Shown here in pieces: positions 23,350 through 35,879 of a DNA stretch of 64,000 nucleotides (positions within the stretch are counted from its first letter, which is position 1; each line of letters opens with the position of its first letter). The DNA comes from Mucidula mucida. Its lineage: Eukaryota > Basidiomycota > Agaricomycetes > Agaricales > Physalacriaceae. The notes beneath the pieces are model-generated. The model saw only the letters and a list, made by a program, of their open reading frames with translations. It was not told the DNA's origin and made no database searches. The stretch covers positions 36,639-100,638 of the forward strand of contig JADNYV010000135.1 of assembly GCA_015501055.1 (NCBI GenBank). The letters are read 5' to 3'. Position numbers and translations under genes: made by a program.

Positions 23350-24605
23350 TCAGTTTGACGTCGAGTTGGAAGGTCCAGCCTCAGGATGTTCGTCCCTTTC
23401 GACCCTAATTTCCTCAGCTACGCGGGAAACCTCCAGCACCTGATCAACAACAGTGCGCACACTATCATTCTCAGACGTCTCATGAAGCCACGAAAGCGCC
23501 TGAGCATCAATCTCCTCCGCATCCGTCTCTATCTTCCTGCGTTCCCTCTCTAGCAAGCTACCTTCCGAGGCCACATCCTTCTTACCCCTTCTAAGGAGCA
23601 AACGACAGAACGCCTTCAGCGGACCGAAGGAATATAGAGACAGTGTCGTCTTATACGGACACTCAGGGTATACCACCGGAAGCAGGACACTGATAACATA
23701 CGCCACGAACACTATGCCCGTAACGCACGCAAGCGCAATGCCCAGCGGGACGCTGAAGCCCCACAGGAACACCACCAACCCAGCGAAGAACAGCCCCAGC
23801 GTGAGGTGCATAAGCACCGGCAGGAGCCCGATAATCTGCGGCACACACCACTTCTCCAGCGACATCAGCCGAAAGTGGCGCACGCGCACAACGTGGCGGG
23901 CGTCGCCTGACGTGTACGCCGTGTACTGACGGAGCCACTGCTTCACCAGCATCGCCAGTATCGCCACGAAAAGGCTGAGCGCGAAACTCGTGAACCACAA
24001 GCCGTTCACCCACAGGTCAGCCTGACCAGCGATAAAATCCGTGATACTCCTCGGCACATCCTCGATGGGCCGCCCGTCCGCGGCAGCGCGCTGAAGCTCG
24101 AGGAGCTCCCCCATCAGAATTGCCATGACCTCCTTGTAGTTGATGCGCAGCGAATGGAACGTACGCGATACCAGGATCGCCACGACCATCGTGAACAGGG
24201 ATGACTACACAGGTTTAGTTACCATCAGATCTCTACAAGTTAATTCGGAACTCACAAACACAAGCACAACATCCAAATTGTCGCGCCACTCCTCAACGCG
24301 GCGATCCTCGATCTTCTTGCTTTCGTCGAGATAGGTCAACCAGACGCGAGCCTTGGGTCCCATCTCCTTATACTCCTCATCGGGGGCGTACTTGTCCTCG
24401 TAGTCGAACGTGGTCTCCTCTGCGGCGCGCATGAGGGCGTGAACACCGCGAGATCAAATGGCACTGGCTTACCTTCGTGTGTAGACTCGACAGACGGCGA
24501 TCCGAAGCCGAGCAAGCTCCTCTTGCCTCTACGCTGCCCTGGTATATCAGCCGCAGCATGCTCGTCGTAAGTGGGAGGTTCTGCAGTAGGAGTAGTGGTG
24601 TCCAT
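23350..24605 (-). CDS. DUF6535 multi-pass membrane protein
   Basis: Membrane protein of the Agaricomycete family DUF6535; function unknown. ATG at 24605 (MDTTTPTAEPPTYDEHAAAD), an intron at about 24473-24420, then the family start: YEDKYAPDEEYKEMGPKARV and VEEWRDNLDVVLVF. After a second intron (about 24257-24208) comes SSLFTMVVAILVSRTFHSL. Hydrophobic helices follow at LWVNGLWFTSFALSLFVAIL, IIGLLPVLMHLTLGLFFAGL, VVFLWGFSVPLGIALACVTG and VFVAYVISVLLPVVYP, with a charged cytosolic tail to TGA at 23350. All exons are open; the gene looks intact. Such genes are numerous in mushroom genomes and often lie near transposons, as here. Confidence 0.88.
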
Positions 24606-25201
24606 TGAATTGGTGTTTCAGAGTATCGTCGAATCGCTCAGCCTTTTATACGTGAAATTTTGTCCCTGTGCCACGTAGAGAACAAAAGCGGTTCGCTGTA
24701 AAAGGTCAAGGTGTACCGCGTTTCCCATCCTAATTGTTGTGATATGACATAACATCATGATGTTTATCCAGGTTCGTTTTCAGCTATTGTAGAAACCAGC
24801 ATCAATTGTTTTCAAGCTTCCAATTCAATTCAATTCAATCCCTATGCTTACAGTCATTCTGATACGCTCCAAAAGCAGCGCCACAATCTGAGGTCTACTC
24901 TCCCGATCTGTCAGTGTATCCTTGTTCTCGAAGGTTAGATATATATAACAATAAAAGAGTATGTGACGCAGCTTCCACCTTCCAGAGACTCGAGGGTGCG
25001 TTTATGGGAGCACAGCTCTTGATCTATCTTTGAGCTCGTCCTGTGAGCTGGTTGTTATTCTTCCCCTAGCATGATACTTTCCAAGGTGTGGAATTTGAAC
25101 ATCCTCTCGGCGACTCCAAAGCCTTAGACGAGCCACGAAAAGCGTGAAGCCATACTGTTGATGATTGTGCGAAGGAGAAAAATTCCATCAAGTAGGCGGC
25201 C
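24606..25201. other. No gene seen
   Basis: About 600 bases between the DUF6535 start and the left end of the Plavaka element. It is A+T-rich, with a short AATTC simple repeat near 24822-24838. Presumably it includes the DUF6535 promoter. Confidence 0.4.
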
Positions 25202-25380
25202 ATCAGCAAGTTGCTAGGCCCGTATTTGGCGTAATCCTACGGGAATTACGCGATTTACGGGATTATGCTTTACTGTAATCCTACAAGGTACATACGAAAT
25301 TCATACACCTTGAATTACGTGAGATTACGCCTAAGTTCCGCCTCGGATTACGCCTCGTATTACACTTCGTTCTCATGGTA
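25202..25380. repeat. Left terminal inverted repeat and subterminal motif cluster
   Basis: Terminal ATCAGCAAGTT... (25202-25224), followed by repeated ATTACG-type words (GGCGTAATCC, GGAATTACGCG, GTGAGATTACGCC, CGGATTACGCC). It mirrors the right end. Confidence 0.7.
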
Positions 25381-25656
25381 TACCAATTTATGTTTTCCTT
25401 AGCTGGGGGCACACAAGAGATTTGAGTAAACAATCGATGTGAATTTAACAGATACGAATACGGCGTCACGCTACGCTACAGAAAAAGTTGATGGTACAGG
25501 CAGTACCGGTGTCGAGAGATAGTACATTCAGATGCCCAAGGAAAACAGCGACGGCGACACGGATGCAGCACGCGCACGCGGACACGATTGATACAGTGCC
25601 TAACAGAAGTGTTCGTCCTCAGTCGCGACTTGACAACACACAATCGTGCTTACCAG

Positions 25657-28093
25657 TTAGGGCGACATGAAGAGTGTAGTGGCAGGTTGCTCGCCGTCCT
25701 CGTCCTCCTCGTCACGGTTGTTCCCGGGCACATGGATCTCGCCGCGAGTGGCTTCGATAAGAGCCTCCGCCTTTCCAAAAATATCGTCCCACTTCGCCTC
25801 GCTAAGCTTGCTAGCAGCCGGGAAAAAGTCGCGCATTGCCTCCGTGCCCCAAGGAACACGTTCAAAAGCGCCTCCTTTGTTGAAGGTCCCAGAAGCCCAC
25901 TGCGTCAGGCCACGCTTCACCTGTAATCGATTAACTAAAGGGAAGCCTTGACCCAAGAAAGAACAACTTGCCGCCATGACCGCCAGACAAAGCATGCCGG
26001 CTGGTGGCCCGTACTTTGCAGACCAACCACATCGGACGTACAGTTCCACAAAGTAGGCGAAGGTAGTGATGACCAAAGGTCCACGGAAGATACCTTTCGA
26101 CTAGGATGAAATACAGTACAATCAGTTAATGAAAAAATGCACAATTGACGACGTACCGTTGGATCATCAGGAAACTCGTACAGAAAGCGATTATCGCGAA
26201 GCTGGTCCTCTACCCATTCAGCCCGCAACTCCGGTGTATCATACTCCTCCATGTCCTCACTTTTCCAGTTCTCGGTAACCGTTGTTGAACCCGCTTTCCC
26301 AAGATTCGATCGGTGCGTTCGAACGAAGACACGAGCCTATGGCAGAAGCATCAGACTAAGACAGCAAACAAGTGCATAAAATGAGAGGAAACATACTACG
26401 ACTCCCACTGCTGGGTGCGATGCACGCTCGACTGAAGTGCCATTTTCGAGCTTGACTTTGGCAGCCGTGAGATGGGGAAAGGCGTCATTGAATTCTGCCT
26501 TGACTGTGTCGTCGAACTCGGGATGGCTGTTCGACTGGAACATATCTGCTAGCGTGCTCACCCATTCTAGAAGGCGGTGCATGCAGATATTGTTCCATTT
26601 CTTGTGGTCCTCGACGGCGGTAAAGGGGAGTGTCTTGCTATTCTGGTCCTTTGCGAGAATCTTACCAGATGATTTCCCACGTTCATTTCCGTCGATTGCG
26701 GCAACATCAGCAGCGACGAGTTTAACACCCTTCTTCGAGTTCTTGTTCTGTACACCCATCAGCAGTTATCTCGAACATCAACAGCACATACCTTGGCAAC
26801 CTTGGACGCACTACGACCCGCCGACTTTGATTCGGCTGACTCTTCAACGTCGAACTCCCCTTTAACCTCCTCCTCCTCGACGGCAGCAGTAACGGAATGG
26901 GAAGACTTGGATGCCCGTGGTTGCTTGTACAGCTGCTTGTACTTTGAATTGAGGCCTCCAACGGCAGGCTTTGCAGCTTTAATCGAATGTGAACTTGGAA
27001 TCCCGGTGAGTAGAGTGCATAAATGGTATGGAACAGCAGGACTTACTCGTTGTCTGCCTTAATCCCAGTTGTCTTTCCTGCTTCCTGCTTTGACTTTACC
27101 GGAACTGAGGTACTGTCATCGATACTCCTTCGCAAATTCATTTTGGCAAACTGCAGGTATTATCAGCTAGTCTGAAGTCGACAAACAGCAAGACTTACCT
27201 TTTTGTCCTTAGCCAGCATGTCGTGCTTAGCTTTCTTAGCTGCCTTTTCCTTTTCCTCTTGTTTCTTTGCTTTGTATGCCTGGTATCCCTTGCCATCACT
27301 GCTGTCAGATATAGAATTGGAACGACTTTGCTTCCTATTACCGCGAGTTTTCTTCTTATCCCGAGGCGGCGAGGGCTGATAGACATCCGAATTGTTAGAG
27401 TCCCCGCTCTCGCGACCATCATAAACCACCTTTGGACCTGCATCTCTCACAGCTCGACGACGAGGCGGTGTAGTAGGCGCGCCGTCCATCTCTACATCTT
27501 GATTGTATCTGCTACCAACATCACCCTCGTTCATGCTGATGTCGTCGCCACCACTGACACCCTCGGAATCCGGCGGATCTTCAACAAGGCCAAGCTCCTC
27601 ATTCATTGCGGCGTGGGCCGCCGCACAAGAGCGCTCCTTCGCGGCATCTGAGTCTTCGTCGGACTGTATGGTGTTATCATCGGGAAGTGCAGGGGACTGC
27701 GACTTCTCGACAACGGGAGGAGGTGGTGACGGTGGTCGTTGCGCAGCATTGGAGGGACGGACCAGAAGCTTGCGCGGCTTTGCCATTGCAGCAATGCCGC
27801 CATCAGCCATGTCAGGACAAAGATTCTGGGAGTGAAGATGCTTTTTAGCGTTGATGGCCTCGAAGGAAGAAATTCTAGCCTTGGATTCTGCCATTTTTTT
27901 CGCCCTTTCTTCCTCCTCGTCCTTTTCGGCCTGCTTTTTGGCATCCTTTCCAGCCTGCTTCTTCGCTCTGTCTGCTTGCTGCTCCCTTCACATCTGTGGC
28001 TTGTGAACGCCTTCAGGCAGTGTATAGACCTTGTTGCGGTGACGTGTGCGCACACCAGCGGGGCCAGATAAGCCCGAATCGCCAGACAACATT
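25657..28093 (-). pseudogene. Transposon accessory gene, DUF6532-like C terminus
   Basis: Divergent partner of the transposase. From an ATG at 28093 (MLSGDSGLSGPAGVRTRHR...) the frame runs to an in-frame TGA at 27988-27990. It continues in the same frame as a charged coiled coil (EQQADRAKKQAGKDAKKQ...) and a long disordered acidic/Ser-rich region. After introns, the C-terminal part has KTLPFTAVEDHKKWNNICMH, EYDTPELRAEWVEDQLRD, SKGIFRGPLVITTFAYFVEL, GMLCLAVMAAS and FERVPWGTEAMRDFF, ending at 25657. The order 'FRGPLVITTF...' then 'LCLAVMAAS' resembles DUF6532, a family of unknown role common in basidiomycetes. If the TGA is real, an internal ATG at 27894 could still give a shortened protein. 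Confidence 0.6.
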
Positions 28094-28216
28094 GGAGTAA
28101 AGGAAGGAACCGGGAAATCCAACTTTGAAATTATTTCGGCGTCACGTTGGTAAGCCACTCAATTGCAAATGTCGTACAGGAGTAACCTTGTCTTTTACAG
28201 TGACAATCCACCAACC
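28094..28216. promoter_or_regulatory. Bidirectional promoter inside the transposon
   Basis: The 123 bases between the two divergent starts must drive both transposon genes. No distinct TATA box was identified. Confidence 0.5.
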
Positions 28217-31200
28217 ATGCCTCGCGCCCCCACAGTCTTCGACGGCACTGTCCGCCGCATTTCATGTCCGTATCCAGGCTGCCCAAAGACCTTCAAGCCA
28301 GGAAACACCAGCGGAGTGACGCGTCACGTCAACGCCATTCACCATAAAATCCAACAACCGCCCGCTCCATCCGACCCCACTCCAGATCCCCAACAGCCTC
28401 CTGCGGCCAGCGATTCGGATGATGATCAGGCCATGCACGATGACTTCAACTTTACACCACCATTGCCGCAGGACAAAGACCCAGAATGGCAGCCGACCCC
28501 CGAGCCCAAACTTCCTCGGCATCACAAGACATTTCATCCTCATCTAACTGGTAAATACACTGATCTATTTCTCCTATTAAATTCTCATCAACTTGAAGCT
28601 ACACCATGTGATGAAAACAGATGTGATCTACCCAACGGCACTCCTCCTCCTCCACCACTGCCCCCTATCAATGCACAGAACCCATGGGCGCCATTTGCGG
28701 ATCAGGTTGGCTTTCGCATGGCCAATCTATTATTTAAGCGGATGGAGGCGTCAAAGGCGGATATTGACGAGATTATGGAGTGTTAGTCTCTGTCGTTGAT
28801 GGGCACAGATATGACTGGCCCATTTTCTGACCACAATCACCTCTTCAACAGCATCAATGCCATCCCCTTTAGAAGTGCTCCGTGGAAGTGCTTCCAGACG
28901 GCTGATGATCCTACTCTTCCTCGCACTGCACCATTGTGGATGAAGGAGCGCTATCAGATCTGGTACCGCAATCCTGACGTTGTTATCGCCAATACACTAT
29001 CCAACCCCGACTTTGCCGAGGAATTTGATACTCGCCCATATGTTCATCTGGGCGCAGATGGGAAACAGCGCTGGAGTGAATTTATGTCTGGGAACTATTC
29101 CTGGAATCATGCGGTGCGGTTATCTTACGTCTAGCGCGCTGCACGTTGCTGAACCATTAGTACAGACCAAGATCTATTAGGATGATCCAACAACAAAGGG
29201 CGCGATGTACGTTCCAATCATTGTTGGGAGCGATAAGACGACTGTCTCTGTCATGACGGGCAATGTCGAATACCATCCTTTGTACATGATGATTGGAAAC
29301 ATCCACGGTGGTGCTCGACGTGCACATCGTAATGGTGTTATTCCAATTGGCTTCCTGGCGATACCTAAAGGTATGTACTACTCTGCTGAATATCCTGAAT
29401 GCCGGGCTCATATCTTCAACAGCTGATCGACAGTATGATGGCGATGTAGCCTATCGGAACTTTAAGCGACAGCTTTATCATGAGTCGATTGCCTCAATTC
29501 TTCGTCCGTTGAAGCCAGCAATGGAGGTTCCCGTTGTTCGTCGGTGCCCTGATGGCCACTTTCGTTGAGTCATATATGACCTGGCGGCGTACATTGCCGA
29601 TTATCCCGAGCAGGTTCTTTTGGCCGGTGTTGTTTCCGGCTGGTGTCCGAAGTATGTATATTCAACTGTGAGTATAGACTGCATTGCTTACTACTTGATC
29701 TCTAAATGCACGGCACTCAGCTCGGATCTGGATGGCCTCAACGCTCGCCCGTGATCCCAGGAGTATACCGAGAAGTTGAGCGAAGAGTTTGGTGGTGAGG
29801 GCACTCTGTTATGGGATAATTGGGGTATAGATGAATCTGTTGAGGTTTGTGCACTTCGCGTGGTGTTCGTTCTTATTTTAACATGCTTCGTAGCCCTTTA
29901 CGACTGAATTCCCCCAAGCGGACATTCATGAGATGATGGCATCCGACCTCCTTCATCAACTTATCAAAGGAATGTTTAAGGATCACCTTGTTAATTGGGT
30001 GGGCAAATATCTCGAGCTCACGGAAGGTAGCACACGTGCAAAAGAGATTATGGATGATATTGATTGCCGGTGAGTGTTCTTTCATGTTGTATAGATTGCC
30101 AAAGCTGATCCGTGTCCAGAATTGCAGCATCTCCTCAATTTCCAGGATTGTGTCACTTTCCCCAAGGACGACGGTATAAGCAGTGGACAGGTGATGATTC
30201 AAAGGCGCTCATGAAGGTATGCTTTCACCTGCGATAATGTTCTGATATCTGACTGTTGCGTAGGTCTTTCTGCCAGCTATTGCGGAGTACGTCGAAGACA
30301 ATGTTGTCAAATGCATCGCCGCATTTCTTGATTTCTGCTACCTAGCGCGTAAATCCAATATCACGGAGGACACCCTTGTCAACATGAAAACTACTCTCAC
30401 ACGCTTCCACGCCCATCGCCAGGTCTTCATCCGTGCCGGTGTACGTGAAAACTTTAATCTTCCTCGCCAGCATGCTATGAAACATTACTTTGACAACATC
30501 GTTGCTTTTGGTCCCCCAAATGGTCTTTGTTCGTTGATTACAGAGTCTCACCACATCACTGCTGTAAAGAAACCTTGGCGGCGGTCTAATTGCTACAACG
30601 CGTTGAGCCAGATGCTTCTCATCAATCAACGTCTGGACAAACTCCACGCTCTCTACGCTGATCTCGTGTTCCGGAACCTGCTCCCTCCTTCACATGCACC
30701 GCGTCCAGAGCCGTTTGATGGCGGCGATGAAGACGAAGGACCCATTGATGATGATCGTGTGCTTGCTGAAGTCGTGCATGCTGTAATGCAAGGTCAGCTT
30801 TTGAATTTTTTAACTCTTCACGAATGCTCATTTGTTTTATAGAGCCGCTTTCCATGTATTCACGCGATCTGTATGAACTGGCCGTTGATGTTGATCAGCC
30901 TGCTCTCCCAGAGCTTACGCGTCGATTCCTCTACGAGCAGCTCCACCCGGGCAATGTCATTCCTGACAACATTGACAACTGTCCACATATTGACTCCAAT
31001 GTCTACGTTCATCATTCTGCCATTGCCTACTTCTATGCCCCAAGTGACATATCAGGGATACGCGGTATGAAACGCGAACACATTCGGTCCACACCCTCGT
31101 GGTATGGATATCCTCGCCGTGATTGTGCTCTTGTGGTTGAAGATGAGGACAAACCGGGCTTCCGCGGCATGAGTGTTGTTCGCATCCTCTTGTTCTTTTC

Positions 31201-31504
31201 CTTCACACAGAGCGGGGTAGAGTACCCGTGTGCGCTTGTTCACTGGTTTAATCGATATGGTGCCCGACCTGACCCCAAGACGGGTATGTGGATGGTGAAG
31301 CCAGATAACCGTGGTTGTGACGGCAGAGAGCCATATCTCAGTGTTGTTCATCTCGATTCTCTGTTACGTGGTGTACAGCTTCTTCCTGTATTCGGACCTG
31401 ATCCGCTTCCAAAGGACTTTCACTACTCAGATACTTTAGATGCTTTCAACGTGTTCTATGTAAGTAAGTATGTAGATTACCATGCATACGAGATTATATT
31501 TTAA
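28217..31504 (+). pseudogene. Plavaka transposase with three nonsense codons
   Basis: DNA transposase of the Plavaka family (CACTA-related, cut-and-paste). The ATG at 28217 opens a zinc finger: CPYPGC then H-x4-H in VTRHVNAIHH. Family signatures follow: QVGFRMANLLFKRMEASKAD, SAPWKCFQTADD, MKERYQIWYRNPDVVIANTL, MSGNYSWNHA, GAMYVPIIVGSDKTTVSVMT, YMMIGNIHGGARRAHRNGVI, PIGFLAIPKADRQYDGD and RRCPDGHFR. Further on come LAAYIADYPEQVLLAGVVSG, FPQADIHEMMASDLLHQLIK, RIAASPQFPGLCHFPQGRR, ERPEPFDGG-like linkers and a C-terminal domain (YEQLHPGNVIPDNIDNCPHI, FYAPSDISGIRGMKREHI). In-frame stops occur at 28784 (TAG), 29566 (TGA) and 29752 (TGA), each within an otherwise continuous family alignment. Several short introns are required. 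Confidence 0.88.
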
Positions 31505-31599
31505 GCCTGAGAACTTAACATGCTACAGGGGAAGACAGTTGGCAAGTTGCGTGGCAGGTTGCGACTCAGAGAGGCATGACCATTTGCAAAAACATCACA

Positions 31600-31787
31600 T
31601 TGACATAAGACGGGGTTGAACCACGGCCCTACAAAGTCAGCCGTAAGTCACACTGGAAGGTGTAATGCACCGTAACCTCTGAACCAGCATAATACGGCGT
31701 AAGTCGACCATATTTGCTGTTTGAGATTACACCTCATTATGCGATTACACTGATTATGCTACTTTACGAGCCTTCGAACTTGCTGAT
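31600..31787. repeat. Right terminal inverted repeat and subterminal motif cluster
   Basis: Contains GTAATGCACC, GAGATTACACC, GCGATTACACTG and GATTATGC words and ends with the inverted terminal repeat at 31765-31787, mirroring the left end. Confidence 0.68.
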
Positions 31788-32501
31788 CGGCGTCAGGGCG
31801 TGTCCTAATTGTTCTTAGCCTGAAACCTATGGACATAACAGCTTCAGGCTCTCTATGCGCTTACCGCTTTGAACACCAGAGCCTGACACAATGTTGTGGA
31901 ATTGTCCATCGACTCTTTGATGTATGCTCGTACACTCAACCAATGGTTCGGTCGGACGGCAGCAGCCCTGAGGTGATAGTTTGACACCGAACATCCGTCA
32001 TTTCCCTTCACGGATACTCTAGTCCTGGCCACGATATCGTGTGGTATTTGAGCAGGACGGGTGAAATGGTGTTGCGCCACATCAAGTACACGGTGATGTC
32101 ATAAGGCACCACGCGCTTGGTGAAATTCAGTGCTTACCCTGGATGATTGAATGCGGGACATTGGAAATTTTGGTGGTGCTGCATTTTCAATGGATGGAGT
32201 ATCTGAGTGGAAACTATATCGTGATCATTCCGAGTCAATGCTGGTAGTATTAGAGGATGTATCAGCCGTTGGATAGGGCGTTCGGCTGTGGCGCTTCTGA
32301 AGCGCATGTTGTGTGGTCTTTTCTCGCGATCTCGTTTCAATTGAGTTTATTCAGGAAAAGAAGACAGCGTGCCGAGGTCTAGACCGACCTGGAGGCGCTC
32401 GTGGAGCCCTGATGACGTGTGGCACGTGATGAGCGGAGCTGGTTAATCTGCCGCCCCTTCCTTCCGGCTCTTTGCTTTGCTCATCGTTCTCGACGACGAC
32501 C
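31788..32501. other. No gene seen
   Basis: About 710 bases between the transposon and the phosphatase start. No supported frame; the last 150 bases presumably hold the phosphatase promoter and leader. Confidence 0.4.
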
Positions 32502-35500
32502 ATGGACTTTTTCACGGCGGCGAACGACACCGCCGCCCTGTCGCTGACAGCGAACGACAAATTTGCGCAGGCGATAACTGCCAACTTTAGCACGTTCACC
32601 GCATGCTTACCAGCGGTCTTACCACCCCCGACGCTGTCCAGGAAGACGACCGCGATACCGGCCCCTCCAGCGTCCACGAAGTCGGGCTCTGACTTTGAGG
32701 CAATCCACTCTATTGATCTTCCGAGCCTTTTGCAGGCGCCATCGGTGTTATTCATCGATATACGACCCCACGCGGCCTTCACCAATGCTCGTCTCCCCAA
32801 TGCGCTCTCCCTTTCCGTCCCCTCCACGCTGCTCAAACGGCCACTTTTCTCGCTTGAAAAGCTCGCAGCAATGCTCTCCTCCACGACATCCCGTTCCCGG
32901 TTTCTCAAATGGAACCAATCAATGCAGATCATCGTCTACGACGCAGATTCTTCATCTCTACCGGACACGTCAAATATTCTGGGATTACTGAAAAAGTTTG
33001 CAAACGAACGGCCCGCGTATACCGGGAAACTGTGCTGGCTGCAAGGCGGCTTCCAAGGCGTCTGGCGAGATCACAAAGAACTCATCGACCAGGCCCCCAT
33101 CGTACCAGAGTCTACTTCGACGTCAGCCACTGTACTGCAGACTAGTCTTCTCCCCCTTCCGCCTTCCGCGCCCCGCGACGCTCATCGCCAGCACCGGGGT
33201 CGCTGCGCCCTTCCATGTCCATCTCACATCAGCAGCCGTACAATCCTTTCTTTGAGACGGTCCGCCAAAATGTTGAGCTCTCACATGGCATCACCGAGCG
33301 AATACCGCTCAAGCTGCCCCCGCGCGTTAAGCAGCGGATATCCGAGCTTCCGTTTCAATGGTTACGCGACATCGCTTCACGTTCAGCCTCAGCCCAGGAG
33401 CAGGACGTGGAGGAAAGTATGGAAGCCCTTGCTATGCAATTTTATCGCATAGAACTTGCTGAGCAACGGCGGCTGATGGGCGTTATGGAACATCACTCGC
33501 GAGAGTCGCAGCCTGCTTCGGCTAGCTCGACGTCCACGAAGCCTTTCCCCTTCAGCATAACCGCTGGTGTGGAAAAAGGCGCCAAAAATCGGTATGTTGT
33601 CTGTTCCGTTTAAGCTTCACTGGTAACGCCGTCCAGGTATCGTCATATCTGGCCGTTTGAGCATGCTCGTGTACGACTTCACAACTCTCAACCTCTGACC
33701 ACCTTGACTATTCCTCCACCCGTTCCATTAAGCGAGCCGACTCCGGCTTTCGCTACTTCTCTACCCCTCAGATCTTCCAATGACGAAGACGACTATGTGA
33801 ACGCATCATATGTTCAACCGCTGTGCACGCGCCGCCGGTATATAGCCACTCAAGGTCCTCTGGATGCCACATTCAATGACTTCTGGACGTGAGTATTTAC
33901 CGTTTTTGATGACAAACCTTATTTCCTGACCCATTTACACTAGTCTCGTTTGGCAACAGAACGTGCATGTTATTGTCATGCTGACTCGTGAGATTGAAGG
34001 GTCCACCGTCAAGTGCGGCCATTACTGGCAAGAAGGCACTTATGGCTCTCTTCGTTTACAGCTGGTCAGCTGCGAAGGGCAAGAGGATCCTGGGGACACG
34101 CTTTCCACGACGGGCGGGTTCTTCAATGATGCCAATTCGGCGACCAAGTCGAGGTCTATGGTCAAACGTACTTTCATTCTGACGCATCGCGATCTTCCTC
34201 ATTCGACCCCACGCGAGATCGTCCACTTCCAATATCTCGACTGGCCGGATATGAATGTTCCTGATGATCCTCGCGGTATACTTGGATTGATCAAGGAGGT
34301 TGGAAGAGTGTGGACGAGAGTCAGCGTCGGGAAAACGCAGTCTCCCTCCGGCGTCTCTCCCTCATCACGGACAGCTCAGTCCGGCTGACTTAGAAATCAA
34401 TCCTCGTACGGGTATTGCGAAGCACCAGGGTAAAGGTACTCAACCTCTTTTGCTGCACTGCAGCGCAGGAGTGGGACGTACCGGTGGTTTCATTGCCGTG
34501 GACGCAGTTTTAGATGGCTTGCGAACCGAAATCCGGAAATCGCACCAGTCAATGTCGCGCTCTTCGTCCTCGTCTTCTTTGGACAGAGACTTGGATGGCG
34601 ATGTGGTCATGGGGGATGGCGAAGGTGTCCGTACGATTCCGATTCCGCCGAATCAAGAGGGCGATATTTGCACGTTCCGCTAGTGTCAGTTTCTCCCTCC
34701 GATGTCGGATCCACCGTCGATGCTGAGGCAGACCACCACCAGGCAATGGGCTGAACTTGTCGACGGCGCGACTACCGAGTCTGACGGACCGTCGTCCCTC
34801 GATAATGGTAATAATTCTGAGACGTCTTCCTCGAAGATTCTCTCTTTGGGTTTCCTAGCAAGAGGACCGCGCGCAAGGACACGACAGATTCCGAGTTGTC
34901 CCCCTATGGAGTTGGTAGCGGTTACACCACTGCTTCGTCGTTGGCGCCGTCTTCTCTTGATGGTCCTGCCCCATCCGATGAATCGACCAAGACACGGGAC
35001 TTCAACCTGAGTCTGCTGGCACGGGTGCTGGTGGTATCAAAAGTCTGTTAGGCCAGCGATTAGCGGAGGAACGGCCCCGTTGAGAACAATCTCAGCGCCC
35101 GAGAGCCGCGATGACTCGTTTCCCCCTCCGCCGTCCTCTCGTAGTATTTCTCCTTTTGCCAGGGACTCTACGCATGAGCAGTCCAGTCCGCCGTCGTGTG
35201 CTGGTTCGCCCCCGTCCGATTCGATCACTCCTACTCCCCGCGTCCTGTTGCCACCCCAGCACCGCCGCCGTTGCACCAGATACTTACCAATTCTGCGCCC
35301 GATGACGAATGTGGATTACAAGGAGCCGCGACCTATGCATATTGATGCCTCTCCACCTCGCTTAGCTCCTATGAGGAGCCGATGTGCGAAATCGTGCAGG
35401 ATATGCGCGAGCAGCGGATGAGCTGTGCCAGAGTCTTCGACAGTACGTGTTTGTTCACGCGGCTGTCATCGAGGGTGCATTGATGGTGCTCGACGAGGAG

Positions 35501-35876
35501 CGAGAGAAGGCCGGAGTAGAGAAGGTTACGTTCCCAGATCGCAGCCGTCGAGCACTGCGCCTTGTCGACTCCAGCATCTCAGTGAACACTGACAGTGGGA
35601 GCTTAAGCTCGTCTTCGCATGGAAAAAGAGGTGCAAGTCCTACGGAGCTGTTGAAGGAGGATTCCAAAGGTGGATTACTCACATCGAAACGGCCGTCTAT
35701 CAAGAGGAAACAACGGAGTAATGAGGGGGAACTTCATGCATATCCGCCGAGGAGGGGCTCTCCTCCGAGGCCCTCGTCTCCCGCGCCAGACTACTTTGCC
35801 AATGGGCTACAGACATCGTTTGAGATTGGTGAGTGTTTGACGACGTCTTTGTGGCAAGGAATGTGAAGCTAATACT
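32502..35876 (+). pseudogene. Rhodanese + protein tyrosine phosphatase (Pyp/Ptp2-3 type), frameshifted
   Basis: Fungal MAP-kinase phosphatase layout: an N-terminal rhodanese/Cdc25-like domain (SVLFIDIRPHAAFTNARLPN, MQIIVYDADSS, CWLQGGFQGVW), then a classical PTP domain. PTP motifs are NPFFETVRQNVELSHGITER, DDYVNASYV, RRYIATQGPLDATFNDFW, VKCGHYWQ, the WPD loop (YLDWPDMNVPDDPRG) and the catalytic loop HCSAGVGRTGG. Next come a disordered insert and a terminal helix block (LRQYVFVHAAVIEGALMVLD). ATG at 32502. Frames change near 33190, between about 34310 and 34390, near 34683, 34800, 35005 and 35415; splice signals do not explain most of these. The active Cys, Arg and Asp codons are intact. Either it is a young pseudogene or the assembly has base-level indels here. 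Confidence 0.78.
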
Positions 35877-35879
35877 CAT

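Larger units (their letters stand above)
25202..31787. mobile_element. Plavaka-type (CACTA-like) DNA transposon, about 6.6 kb, two genes
   Basis: The ends are inverted: ATCAGCAAGTT at 25202-25212 and its complement at 31777-31787. The match extends to about 23 bp with four mismatches (25202-25224 against 31765-31787). Inside each end lie many ATTACG / GATTACGCC motifs (25230-25370 and 31630-31760), the usual layout of CACTA-type subterminal transposase-binding repeats. Between them a minus-strand gene and a plus-strand Plavaka transposase are transcribed apart from a gap of about 120 bp. A clean target duplication could not be fixed. Both genes carry nonsense codons, so this copy is probably dead though nearly full length. 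Confidence 0.75.
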
